Shown here one piece after another: positions 32,367 to 38,814 of a DNA stretch of 45,840 nt. The notes beneath the pieces are model-generated. The model was not told where the DNA came from, made no database searches, and worked only from the letters and a program-made list of their open reading frames with translations. Every line of letters starts with the position of its first letter. Within the stretch, counting starts at the first letter, position 1. A program made the translations under genes and the position numbers. This stretch comes from a virus: positions 1 through 45,840 of the IMG/VR virus record IMGVR_UViG_3300042541_002829; one strand, given 5' to 3'.

Positions 32367-33445
32367 CGGGACTAATAAGCGTGCGCATTTCGCGTAGGAA
32401 ACGGAGCTCGTGACGTAGCTTCGTGGAGCGCGGAAGTTCCTTCAAGCGAACACGAGCGGAGCACGAGCGGTGTTTCCGAGAGAATGCGGTAACCAAACAA
32501 ATTACTAGGTCAATGTTATTAAGGTCGGGACTAATTACCAATTTAGGCAAGTAAGCCATTTCATTGACTGAACAACCGTGAGCGAAGCTTTCCCAGGCCG
32601 AGGCACGAGCGCCGGGAAGCGGAGCGGTCGGTAGTGAAGTCATGAATGGCGTCGGTTAGTGCGATTGGTGGCTGAGCATGGCGTAGAAGGCAAGCGAAGT
32701 ACTTGCCGACGCGTGATAACGCATCGGTGCACCGAAGACGAGCCGCTTGTCGGCAGCGGATTCGAGTGCATACGAAGCGAGCCTGCGAAGCCGTGCTGTG
32801 ACACCAAGCAAGCACGACAGTTGTCATGGGGGCTTCGGGACTAAAAAGTAATTACAGGTAATCAATATTTCCGGGTGTTGAGACATTTCATCGCGCAACC
32901 AGCACCGAAGCGGAAAAACTGCTTGTAGCGAAGCGGAAAGCGTTTTGTAGCGGTGGTGCAGGTGGAGCGTGAATGTCGACAAAGCGAGATAAGACCGAGC
33001 CTTGGTGGAGCGAGGAACCCAGGTGAAGCCAAGACGAAGTCTGGCGTAATCTGGGCTGCGAAGCGGAGCCAGTGTGAGGGTGAAATTGAGCGTGGATTGT
33101 TATGTCGGTCATCGGGACTAATAAATAACGATTGCGGCTGTCGAATAGTTATTTCATCCGCAGAACCACCCGTAGTGAGAAAACTGATGAGCACATTTAT
33201 GGGCGAAATCGTTTTCGAACGGGGGGTGGTGAGCGGTGAATAACGTCAAGCGCAATAAAACTGAGCCCAAGGTGGAGCGAGAAGCCGGGCGCTGCCACGC
33301 CGAAGGGTGGCCGCGTCTGGATACGAAGCGCAACCTGAGGCGAGGTTGCAATGGAGCAGGGACTGTGATTAGAGTCGGGACTGAAAGACATGCAGCAGCA
33401 GGGCTGTTCTACCTATTAGTATCTCTTTCGCCAGGATGGAGAAAA

Positions 33446-33679
33446 ATGATGCAAAATGAAATGACTATGACACGCAGAAAAAGTAAACCACAGTCCCGTA
33501 CGGAATTATGGCGTTGCCCCAACTGCGGGCATGAGGTTAGTATTGGCGTTCCTGCAATGCAAGCGTCCTGCAGTAATAAAGAAAAGCACACTTCTAGCAC
33601 TGTTGAGATGGAATTAGTCCATTCTTTTTGGGATGACAACATCAATGGTCGGAACGTCAAGTTTTATGAGCGCTCCTAA
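33446..33679 (+). CDS. Small zinc-ribbon-like protein at the array end
   Basis: 77 residues from ATG 33446, with GGATGGAG just upstream. LWRCPNCGHEVSIGVPAMQA followed by SCSNKEKH gives C-x2-C ... C...H, a zinc ribbon. The open frame extends back to 33236, but that part lies in array DNA and is not believed. The coding sequence contains AGTCCCGTAC, an exact complement to the array head GTACGGGACT. Its TAA overlaps the first block of element E1. Confidence 0.7.
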   Translation: MMQNEMTMTRRKSKPQSRTELWRCPNCGHEVSIGVPAMQASCSNKEKHTSSTVEMELVHSFWDDNINGRNVKFYERS

Positions 33680-33801
33680 GCCCCGCCCGACTTCTTCGCA
33701 AGCCATCTCCAGGCAATAAAATAAGCCAAACCCCATACGGGACTCCAGACCGGTTTTCCCGGGGTTTTCAAAAGCAAAAAACAAATGACGGTGGCGGATG
33801 A
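33679..33801 (+). repeat. Dispersed element E1
   Basis: AGCCCCG (33679-33685), CGGGACTCCAGACC (from 33738) and ATGACGGTGGCGGATGA (33785-33801). It lies between the zinc-ribbon gene and the promoter at 33822. Confidence 0.7.
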
Positions 33802-33821
33802 GAAATATTCTGCCTTGGGGG

Positions 33822-33850
33822 TTGCAAGCCGCAAGTATCCTCGCTACTAT
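33822..33850 (+). promoter_or_regulatory. Promoter of TTGCAA type, probable leaderless start
   Basis: TTGCAA (33822-33827), 17 bp, TACTAT (33845-33850); ATG 33858 starts 8 bases after the -10 box. The stretch GCAAGCCGC...GCTACTAT...CCCC is shared with the promoter at 37190. Confidence 0.7.
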
Positions 33851-33857
33851 TCACCCC

Positions 33858-34067
33858 ATGCAAACCAAGCGGATTGAGCAGCTCGCAGTAGGGAACATCT
33901 TTACTTGGGCTTTTCACGAGCACTATCGGGTAACTGAAATCAAAGCACCGACACGCAGCAACGGCAGCACTTATCTGCTCAGCTATGTCGGTCTAGAAAC
34001 TGGAACCAAAGTTCTTGACCGCAAGATGCCTAAAAAATCAATCTGCGAATTCATCAAAGGGGAATAG
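33858..34067 (+). CDS. Small hypothetical protein
   Basis: 69 residues beginning MQTKRIEQLAVGNIFTWAF. LAVGNIF plus YRVTEIKAP and TYLLSYVGLETGTKV suggest an SH3-like small barrel of the kind seen in short phage proteins. It is the first gene of the plus-strand operon 33858-35862. A longer frame to 33798 would read through the promoter. Confidence 0.65.
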   Translation: MQTKRIEQLAVGNIFTWAFHEHYRVTEIKAPTRSNGSTYLLSYVGLETGTKVLDRKMPKKSICEFIKGE

Positions 34068-34069
34068 CA

Positions 34070-34240
34070 ATGGCTAAAAAACCACTTTACAAAAAAACAG
34101 TTATTTCAGGAAAGAAGTTCCGCAAGGCGTTGTACGAGTTTCTGCCTACAGCAGACATCGAGCACGACAACGAGGGCCAGGTAATTATTTACACAGGTCT
34201 CACCGAGGGAAACGGTGACAACTACGTACTTATTGACTAG
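34070..34240 (+). CDS. Small hypothetical protein (56 aa)
   Basis: ATG two bases after the previous stop. Begins MAKKPLYKKTVISGKKFRKA and continues with an acidic C-terminal half (DIEHDNEGQVIIYTGL). Unknown; same operon. Confidence 0.65.
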   Translation: MAKKPLYKKTVISGKKFRKALYEFLPTADIEHDNEGQVIIYTGLTEGNGDNYVLID

Positions 34241-34288
34241 AATAAAAATCACCCACTAAAAAATCAATTACTAAAAAAAGGAAACATC

Positions 34289-34765
34289 ATGAAAAGCAAT
34301 TTAGAGCTGACAGAAGCTGCAACAGAAATTTTCAATGACTTGGCTAACTGGCCGGGTCTTACAAAGTCCACGTGCCATATTTTCAAGAGCCGTGACGGGC
34401 AACTGGTGACACTTGGTGTCTACGGTGATATCTATGTTGGTTTGGAAAACATCGCCAACGAGACCGACGAAGAAACACTTCACGACTTCGAGTTTCTTGG
34501 AGTTGAAACCTCTGGCTGGGCAGCTCCTATTCGGGAAGGGGGCGACGATGACATCATCCCTAGCAGGCACCCAGAACGTCGTCGAGTGCGTATGTTGAGT
34601 GTTATTGACCGGACATGCCGCATTGCTTCGGTGATGAGCCTTGACGACGACGGAGAAATTCTTACCGACCTTGCAGGGAGTGGAAGCCTTGCTGATGCAT
34701 TGCGTCTCGTGATGGCAAATGTCCTTGCAGCGGAAAGCATCACTGCGGCTTGGGCAACAAAATGA
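34289..34765 (+). CDS. Hypothetical protein
   Basis: 158 residues. AAGGAAAC precedes ATG. Mixed alpha/beta with an acidic loop (GGDDDIIPSRHPERRRVR) and a C-terminal helix (SLADALRLVMANVLAAESI). Not recognised. Overlaps the next gene as ATGA. Confidence 0.7.
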   Translation: MKSNLELTEAATEIFNDLANWPGLTKSTCHIFKSRDGQLVTLGVYGDIYVGLENIANETDEETLHDFEFLGVETSGWAAPIREGGDDDIIPSRHPERRRVRMLSVIDRTCRIASVMSLDDDGEILTDLAGSGSLADALRLVMANVLAAESITAAWATK

Positions 34766-35031
34766 GGTTGACACTCACGGTAAGCATGTTCAAGTTCGTT
34801 TGGGACGGCGGTCCGTACTGCAACATCTCCCACATCAAAGCTCCCTTGAAGCCGTTTACACAAATCCGGCTATGGGACATCGAGACAGCAAAAAGCATGA
34901 TTGGAGAAATTGGGCAGCAGGGCACGGCAGAGCGTTTTGCTGTGAAGTGCAACGATTGGATTTCAACCGAAGCTTTTGATTGGCTTCGTTCTGGTGAACT
35001 TTCTATTCACATCATGGAGAATGCATCATGA
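34762..35031 (+). CDS. Hypothetical protein
   Basis: 89 residues from ATG 34762, overlapping the previous stop as ATGA. Tryptophan- and strand-rich (FKFVWDGGPYCNISHIKAPL). TAKSMIGEIGQQGTAERFAV is a helix. Unknown. Overlaps the next gene as ATGA. Confidence 0.65.
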   Translation: MRLTLTVSMFKFVWDGGPYCNISHIKAPLKPFTQIRLWDIETAKSMIGEIGQQGTAERFAVKCNDWISTEAFDWLRSGELSIHIMENAS

Positions 35032-35312
35032 GTACAAACATTGGGTATGTGGTCAACAAGTACACGGGAGAAGCCTGTCCACTTGAACGGGTTCTTATTG
35101 TTGGCTCGACGGGTGAAGCTTCTGCTTACAGGAAAGACAACGGTATTCGTCTTGGAGGTGATAAGCATGTCGTTGTTGTTGGAAAAGACGATACGTCTGA
35201 AGGAATGTACAACCACCCTGCGTGGCGAGCAAAAATGATGCTTGTTGCCGGCCAGGCTGGCTTGCCGCTCTCTGCCTCGTGGGGAATTATGAGCATGACG
35301 AGGAGTAAGTAA
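35028..35312 (+). CDS. Hypothetical protein
   Basis: 94 residues. IGYVVNKYTGEACPLERVLI and GSTGEASAYRKDNGIRLGGD, a Gly-rich small beta protein. GMYNHPAWRAKMMLVAGQAG is a helical region. Not recognised; abuts the next gene. Confidence 0.65.
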   Translation: MSTNIGYVVNKYTGEACPLERVLIVGSTGEASAYRKDNGIRLGGDKHVVVVGKDDTSEGMYNHPAWRAKMMLVAGQAGLPLSASWGIMSMTRSK

Positions 35313-35813
35313 ATGGGTTACACGCACTACACGGACAGGCCTGTCGGTAATCATGGAACAGCAGAAATGTTTGGGAAGCTTGCACTAGATGCAAAGCTGA
35401 TTTGCGAGCACGCACAATCCATGGGCATTCGCCTGGCAGGACCTTTTGGAGAGGTCGGAACATCACCTGAATTTACCGAGGGTTATTTTGCTTTCAATGG
35501 TGAGGACGGCCCTGACGGTGATTTGTCGCACGAGACATTCCGGTGGGAAGCAAATCCCGTTCAGCCTGAGTGGCGGCAAGACGAGTTGTTCTATTTTGAC
35601 TTTTGCAAAACAAATCAGAAACCGTACGATGCGGTAGTTACAGCTATCCTTATTCGAGCAAAAGTAATCTACGGTAAATTGCTGCAGGTAAGTTCTGACG
35701 GAGAATGGACAGGAGACCAACTGTCGTGGGGTACATGGGCCTCAGGGAGGGCGCTATATGAAGAGGTATTCAACATCGAGGCTCCTTGCCCGTTCGTCCG
35801 GACTGAGGTTTAG
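35313..35813 (+). CDS. Conserved phage protein, MGYTHYT type
   Basis: 166 residues. The start MGYTHYTDRPV and later FAFNGEDGPDGDLSHETFRW are characteristic of a protein found in many phages and plasmids (opening MGYTHYW/T, then a DLSHETF segment). Its function is unknown. The C-terminus is overlapped out of frame by a membrane peptide gene. Confidence 0.75.
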   Translation: MGYTHYTDRPVGNHGTAEMFGKLALDAKLICEHAQSMGIRLAGPFGEVGTSPEFTEGYFAFNGEDGPDGDLSHETFRWEANPVQPEWRQDELFYFDFCKTNQKPYDAVVTAILIRAKVIYGKLLQVSSDGEWTGDQLSWGTWASGRALYEEVFNIEAPCPFVRTEV

Positions 35814-35862
35814 GTTGTATGCAATCGTCGTCCTGTTGATTATTTTCTGCGTATTCAACTAA
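35758..35862 (+). CDS. Small membrane peptide nested out of frame (34 aa)
   Basis: ATG 35758 preceded by AGGGAGG at 8 bases, a strong site for so short an ORF. Basic N-terminus (MKRYSTSRLLARSS) and a hydrophobic span (LYAIVVLLIIFCVF) ending FN. It overlaps the previous gene by 56 bp in another frame. Likely real, one span, inside positive. Confidence 0.55.
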   Translation: MKRYSTSRLLARSSGLRFRLYAIVVLLIIFCVFN

Positions 35863-36056
35863 AAAAGTTTGTCCATCGGTATTTCTTGATGCTTTACTTC
35901 TACACAAATTTTGTGTGCGTATAGAAAAAGTTCATCAATACTCTTTGCTCCGGAAATGCTACCGCACGGTAACCATGCTCTCACTAGACGCATCGTTGAT
36001 TTACTTGTAGTGTCAACAGGGTTGCCACAGAAGTTACAAGGGACTAAACCTGACAT
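35859..36056 (-). CDS. Small zinc-finger-like protein
   Basis: 65 residues on the minus strand. PCNFCGNPVD and AHKICVEVKH give C-x2-C ... H-x2-C, and MRLVRAWLP between them is typical of short actinophage zinc-finger proteins with RxVxAWL. TAGAGT 6 bases before ATG with TTGTAA 18 bp upstream suggests a leaderless message. It is the only minus-strand gene in this cluster. Confidence 0.6.
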   Translation of the reverse strand: MSGLVPCNFCGNPVDTTSKSTMRLVRAWLPCGSISGAKSIDELFLYAHKICVEVKHQEIPMDKLF

Positions 36057-36081
36057 TCAAACACTCTACATCGGAGGATGC

Positions 36082-36285
36082 ATGCCTTACAAGGATAAAT
36101 CAAAACATTTAGAGTGGCAGCGTGAAAACCGAGAGAATACATTCGCCAAAAAGCTTCGCAGGCGTGAATACGAACGAGAACGAAAGCGCCGCAAGAGGCT
36201 TGAGCAGATAAATTCTCTTCCTGAACCTGAGCGAAGTAAAAAGCTGGCCAAACTCAGGGGACCATACTCACGAAGCCTGTTATAA
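36082..36285 (+). CDS. Small Arg/Lys-rich protein
   Basis: 67 residues from ATG 36082 (GGAGG at 4 bases). HLEWQRENRENTFAKKLRRR continues into a long basic helix, the pattern of small phage proteins with KAYxREY-like repeats resembling an HNH-associated or basic DNA-binding helix. The frame extends to 35911 but overlaps the divergent gene. Confidence 0.65.
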   Translation: MPYKDKSKHLEWQRENRENTFAKKLRRREYERERKRRKRLEQINSLPEPERSKKLAKLRGPYSRSLL

Positions 36286-36294
36286 ACACTATTC

Positions 36295-36445
36295 AGCCCC
36301 GCTCCGCTCTTCTCTCTGCCGGCCGGTGCGCACGTAGAGCTATTTAGCCCCGCCCCCCACTTTCCCCCCAGCCCCAGACCCCTAGAAACAACTTTCGGGA
36401 CTGCGTTTCGCTCTTTGCGACGACTTGATGACGGTGGCGGATGAC
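36295..36445 (+). repeat. Dispersed element E2 (double first block)
   Basis: AGCCCCG at 36295 and again at 36346, CGGGACTGC at 36396, GATGACGGTGGCGGATGAC at 36427-36445. No gene lies from 36286 to 36770 apart from E2, E3 and the promoter. Confidence 0.7.
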
Positions 36446-36556
36446 GTGAGCTGCTTGCTCGACGTGGAAAAGTAAAACTTCCAGGCCAAAACTTCAGCTC
36501 AGCTCTTCGACTGCAGCTCCCGGGAATCAAACCAGAAAGGCAATTAGAAGCTATTC

Positions 36557-36662
36557 AGCCCCGCACGCAATCTTCTGAAGCGCGACATCCGGAATCTTGT
36601 GATTAAACCCCCTTCGGGACTGCAGTCCTTGAAATCAGCTTTTGATGACGGTGTCGGATGAG
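36557..36662 (+). repeat. Dispersed element E3
   Basis: AGCCCCG at 36557, CGGGACTGCAGTCC at 36615 (contains the 12-bp palindrome GGACTGCAGTCC), GATGACGGTGTCGGATGAG at 36644-36662. Confidence 0.7.
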
Positions 36663-36718
36663 ATTTGACTGGGCAGCTCGTTCGACCAGGAAGAAATAAA
36701 AAAATCTTTTTGTTGAGG

Positions 36719-36747
36719 TTGCTTTTTATCGTAGCTCTGGTTAATAT
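36719..36747 (+). promoter_or_regulatory. Promoter for a very short transcript
   Basis: TTGCTT (36719-36724), 17 bp, TAATAT (36742-36747). A terminator follows only about 45 bases after the predicted start. Confidence 0.7.
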
Positions 36748-36753
36748 GTCCAT

Positions 36754-36836
36754 ACCTACCTAAGGAGCTTCTATGCATAGAAGATAATCAGGGGGGTCGT
36801 TCTACCGAAAGGGTGAGCGGCCCCCCTTTTTTTATG
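36754..36836 (+). ncRNA. Short transcript with a ribosome site, four-codon ORF and terminator
   Basis: Between the promoter and terminator lies AAGGAG (36762-36767), then at the right distance ATG CAT AGA AGA TAA (36773-36787). The start codon sits in a perfect 16-bp palindrome, CTTCTATGCATAGAAG (36768-36783). It may be a minigene, a regulatory RNA, or simply an operator. The phage encodes tRNA-Arg(UCU), which reads AGA. Confidence 0.5.
36791..36833 (+). terminator. Rho-independent terminator
   Basis: GGGGGG-T-CGTTC pairs with GAGCG-G-CCCCCC around a CCGAAAGG tip, followed by seven T. Confidence 0.88.
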
Positions 36837-36936
36837 CCTTTTTTCTGTTTCCTTCTCACGGTAAAAATCCTGCAAAAACTTGCAATTCTCTAGGACCCGG
36901 GTAACAGCTCATCAAAAGCTAAGTTTCAAGCTTTAC

Positions 36937-37067
36937 AGCCCCGCCTCCCTCTACGTTGGCATTTTATCTCTTCGATGGCAGCACGAGTCGATGTCTGTGC
37001 ATAAAACAAACAGCGGGACTGCAGGGTTTGGAATTATTGGACATTTTTGATGACGGTGGCGGATGAC
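36937..37067 (+). repeat. Dispersed element E4
   Basis: AGCCCCG at 36937, CGGGACTGCAGGG at 37014, GATGACGGTGGCGGATGAC at 37049-37067. It stands upstream of the promoter at 37190. Confidence 0.7.
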
Positions 37068-37114
37068 GTGGCCACCCGGGTAGCTCAGCAAATAATTTTG
37101 CTTCGCTCGGCACC

Positions 37115-37160
37115 GTGGACCAGTTTTTCAGGTCTTGATAGTGGACCAGTTTTTCAGGTC
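37115..37160 (+). repeat. Two direct copies of a 20-bp sequence with internal dyad
   Basis: GTGGACCAGTTTTTCAGGTC at 37115-37134 and 37141-37160, 26 bp apart centre to centre. Each copy carries GACC ... GGTC arms, like a repressor site. It lies 30 bp before the -35 box at 37190. Confidence 0.65.
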
Positions 37161-37189
37161 AAAAAAAAACAAAAAATGTTTGGAAATGT

Positions 37190-37218
37190 TTGCCTTGTTG
37201 GTTGTAAGCCGCTACTAT
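37190..37218 (+). promoter_or_regulatory. Promoter of the 37254 operon
   Basis: TTGCCT (37190-37195), 17 bp, TACTAT (37213-37218), then AAAGGAGGG before ATG 37254. The -10 region resembles that at 33845 (AAGCCGC..GCTACTAT..CCCC). Confidence 0.7.
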
Positions 37219-37253
37219 GTACCCCATCAAGTACATCTATTAAAGGAGGGCTC

Positions 37254-37535
37254 ATGGGCCGTAAGTATATTGAAGACCTTATTGAAGAGGGGTGGAGGCT
37301 CGACTTGGATTCGCTGATTGCAATCCATCTGTCAAACAACCATTATCCAAGTGTTCCAGCAGTCATGGTTAAGCCATGCAAGGAAGCAATCCTCCACGCT
37401 GAGCAGGAAGCTCTCCATGAGCTTGTACAGCTCCCAGCTGGCGTCATGTGGCGCAACCAGACCTCCATTAAGGCTGGAACCCTCATGGACGCATTCCACC
37501 TGTGGTCATTCCTTGACCAAGTCCAGGAGGCGTAA
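37254..37535 (+). CDS. Hypothetical protein
   Basis: 93 residues from ATG 37254, which has a strong AAAGGAGGG; the open frame continues upstream through the promoter and E4 and is rejected there. Helical (KYIEDLIEEGWRLDLDSLIA). No family. First gene of the operon 37254-39027. Confidence 0.7.
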   Translation: MGRKYIEDLIEEGWRLDLDSLIAIHLSNNHYPSVPAVMVKPCKEAILHAEQEALHELVQLPAGVMWRNQTSIKAGTLMDAFHLWSFLDQVQEA

Positions 37536-37537
37536 TC

Positions 37538-37828
37538 ATGTGGGAAGACGTTGAAAAAGCAACAATGAGCGCACTGCTCATCTCTTGGGATTCATGCCAC
37601 AAGATTTACCTCGCTATGGACGCTGAACAAGCTGCCTGGTTTGAGAGGAACTACACGGAAGAAAACAATTCAGTTTCTTTTCGTGGCGCTCCTTGGGAGA
37701 TGTATGAGAAAATTCAGGAGTGGTGGGATGTCTCATGTTCACTCCGCTTCATCTCAGCTGTATGGACCGATAACGACAATCCAAATGATGGTTTCATTAG
37801 CTTGATTCCACAGTTCGCAGGAGTGTGA
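37538..37828 (+). CDS. Hypothetical protein
   Basis: 96 residues. Acidic, Trp-rich (AAWFERNYTEENNSVSFRGA, WEMYEKIQEWWDVS). Begins 2 bases after the previous stop. Unknown. Confidence 0.65.
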   Translation: MWEDVEKATMSALLISWDSCHKIYLAMDAEQAAWFERNYTEENNSVSFRGAPWEMYEKIQEWWDVSCSLRFISAVWTDNDNPNDGFISLIPQFAGV

Positions 37829-37829
37829 A

Positions 37830-38069
37830 ATGACTATTTACCATGTAACAAACCGTGAATCTCGCCTGCAGACGCAGGACCGCTACATTGTCTACAACTT
37901 GACCAAAGAGCTTCCAGTCGAGTGGAAGTACTGGACCGTTGACCAACAGGGTTACTGGCTCAACGAAAACGCCGAGTTCATCAGTGACTCTTTCTCCGAT
38001 GTTGAGCTGGAGGATATGGAAGAAGACACAATCCATATTGAAAAAGACGAACTGCAAGGGGACCTCTAA
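37830..38069 (+). CDS. Hypothetical acidic protein
   Basis: 79 residues. Strand-rich start (IYHVTNRESRLQTQDRYIVY), acidic end (DVELEDMEEDTIHIEKDEL). Unknown. Stop overlaps the next ATG as TAATG. Confidence 0.65.
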   Translation: MTIYHVTNRESRLQTQDRYIVYNLTKELPVEWKYWTVDQQGYWLNENAEFISDSFSDVELEDMEEDTIHIEKDELQGDL

Positions 38070-38242
38070 TGGACCTCTCCGTTCACAGGGCAATCTTTAT
38101 CGCAACCAGCCTCTCGACCGTCCTGATGGCCTGGATGGCATTTGCCGCCCCGGTTATTACTTCAAAAGAAATTGTTTGGAGTTGCATTATTGCTGGGGCA
38201 CATGTAGTATCTGGTTATCAGTTATTAAAGGAGTTCAAATGA
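38069..38242 (+). CDS. Small two-span membrane protein (57 aa)
   Basis: TAATG overlap with the previous gene. Two hydrophobic segments (AIFIATSLSTVLMAWMAFAA and IVWSCIIAGAHVVSGY) and a short basic tail. No family. Overlaps the next gene as ATGA; AAAGGAG for that gene lies inside it. Confidence 0.6.
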   Translation: MDLSVHRAIFIATSLSTVLMAWMAFAAPVITSKEIVWSCIIAGAHVVSGYQLLKEFK

Positions 38243-38589
38243 AATCAGTTAAATCGGTTGAAGAGTCAAGGGAAGAAGCTGTAGAGCTTTGCTTGTTTGC
38301 TGAAAACGATAGCCGTTGTTATCACAACTACTTAGTGCCGGCATTCAAGAACCAGCAACGTCACTATGACCGTAATCTGAAAAAAGGAGTAGAGAGCAAC
38401 TTCGACCTTACCGTTTTACTTTTCACGCACACCATGAAGCTTTGCGCGCAGGAATATTGCCGTCAACATGGTTCGCCAACTGTTAAGTGGCATGAAGTCT
38501 TCGATGTGCTTACACGAATTTACGCTGCTCGTCACTTCGCAGAATATTTCGTTGCAGAATACAACGCAGGAAATCGGTGGGAAATCTAA
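38239..38589 (+). CDS. Hypothetical helical protein
   Basis: 116 residues from ATG 38239 (AAAGGAG 5 bases upstream). Begins MKSVKSVEESREEAVELCLF; HEVFDVLTRIYAARHFAEYF is a long helix. The open frame reaches back to 37939 but overlaps two genes there. Unknown. Confidence 0.65.
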   Translation: MKSVKSVEESREEAVELCLFAENDSRCYHNYLVPAFKNQQRHYDRNLKKGVESNFDLTVLLFTHTMKLCAQEYCRQHGSPTVKWHEVFDVLTRIYAARHFAEYFVAEYNAGNRWEI

Positions 38590-38765
38590 TGCAGAAGTAT
38601 TCAATCAATATTGAGTTCTCTACTGACAGGCCAATGACGGACGACGAAATTGCTGCCATGGAGACTGCTGTTTATGTTCAGGTATCTGAGCCAAGTGGAT
38701 TAGACGGCGACAAACGTGCCGGCTTCAACACACGAACAGTTGAAATCACGGTAAACGAGCTTTAA
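38589..38765 (+). CDS. Small hypothetical protein
   Basis: 58 residues, TAATG overlap with the previous gene. SINIEFSTDRPMTDDEIAAM and NTRTVEITVNEL look like a short alpha/beta domain. Unknown. Confidence 0.55.
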   Translation: MQKYSINIEFSTDRPMTDDEIAAMETAVYVQVSEPSGLDGDKRAGFNTRTVEITVNEL

Positions 38766-38814
38766 AGGTTTCTGGCCACTAGGTCAGGATTAACAAATAA
38801 AACAAGGAGAAAAA

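Larger units (their letters stand above)
28773..33383 (+). repeat. Array of 24 same-strand CGGGACTA-headed structured units
   Basis: CGGGACT or CGGGGCT begins at 28773, 28992, 29153, 29321, 29489, 29648, 29867, 30010, 30146, 30285, 30533, 30764, 30917, 31148, 31308, 31454, 31620, 31911, 32072, 32367, 32526, 32836, 33113 and 33376. Spacing is 136-310 bp, mean 200. Most copies read CGGGACTA, preceded by A/T-rich DNA and followed by a loose ATAA[CG] or AGAC. Two (30764, 31148) read CGGGGCT. Between heads the DNA is unique in sequence but folds into long nested hairpins, with recurring loop motifs (GAGGTACGAAG, GAAGCGACTG, TACGGAAG) and many GCGAAGC triplet-loop hairpins. No credible ORF, ribosome site or terminator is present. 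This is neither a CRISPR array, an integron nor any RNA family I know. Confidence 0.85.

Noticed and set aside
28773-33383. CRISPR array
   Set aside because: The repeat is only about 8 bases, spacing ranges from 136 to 310, spacers are structured and partly homologous to each other, and no cas gene is present.
28773-33383. Integron cassette array with attC sites
   Set aside because: Units are palindrome-like, but the GTTRRRY/RYYYAAC boxes do not recur at unit ends and no tyrosine recombinase is in the window. Folded-strand recombination is kept only as a hypothesis.
28773-33383. Group I or group II introns, or HDV/hammerhead ribozymes
   Set aside because: The array GACTA resembles the group I R element, but no matching S partner (such as ATAGTCC) occurs in units. 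There is no domain V, no CTGATGA...GAAA core and no P1 partner for GGGACTA.
29048-33391. Open frames of 60-150 codons inside the array on both strands
   Set aside because: No ribosome sites, no protein-like motifs, and they follow from the GCGAAGC-rich composition and hairpins; treated as chance.
33236-33445. N-terminal extension of the zinc-ribbon gene
   Set aside because: The extension covers array sequence including a CGGGACT head; the ATG at 33446 has the ribosome site.
36040-36050. AGGGACTAAACC as a further array head
   Set aside because: First base differs from CGGGACTA and it lies in the coding region of the 35859 minus-strand gene; probably chance.
37047-37253. Extension of the 37254 gene through element E4
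   Set aside because: It would read through E4, the tandem dyads and the promoter; strong AAAGGAGGG sits before 37254.
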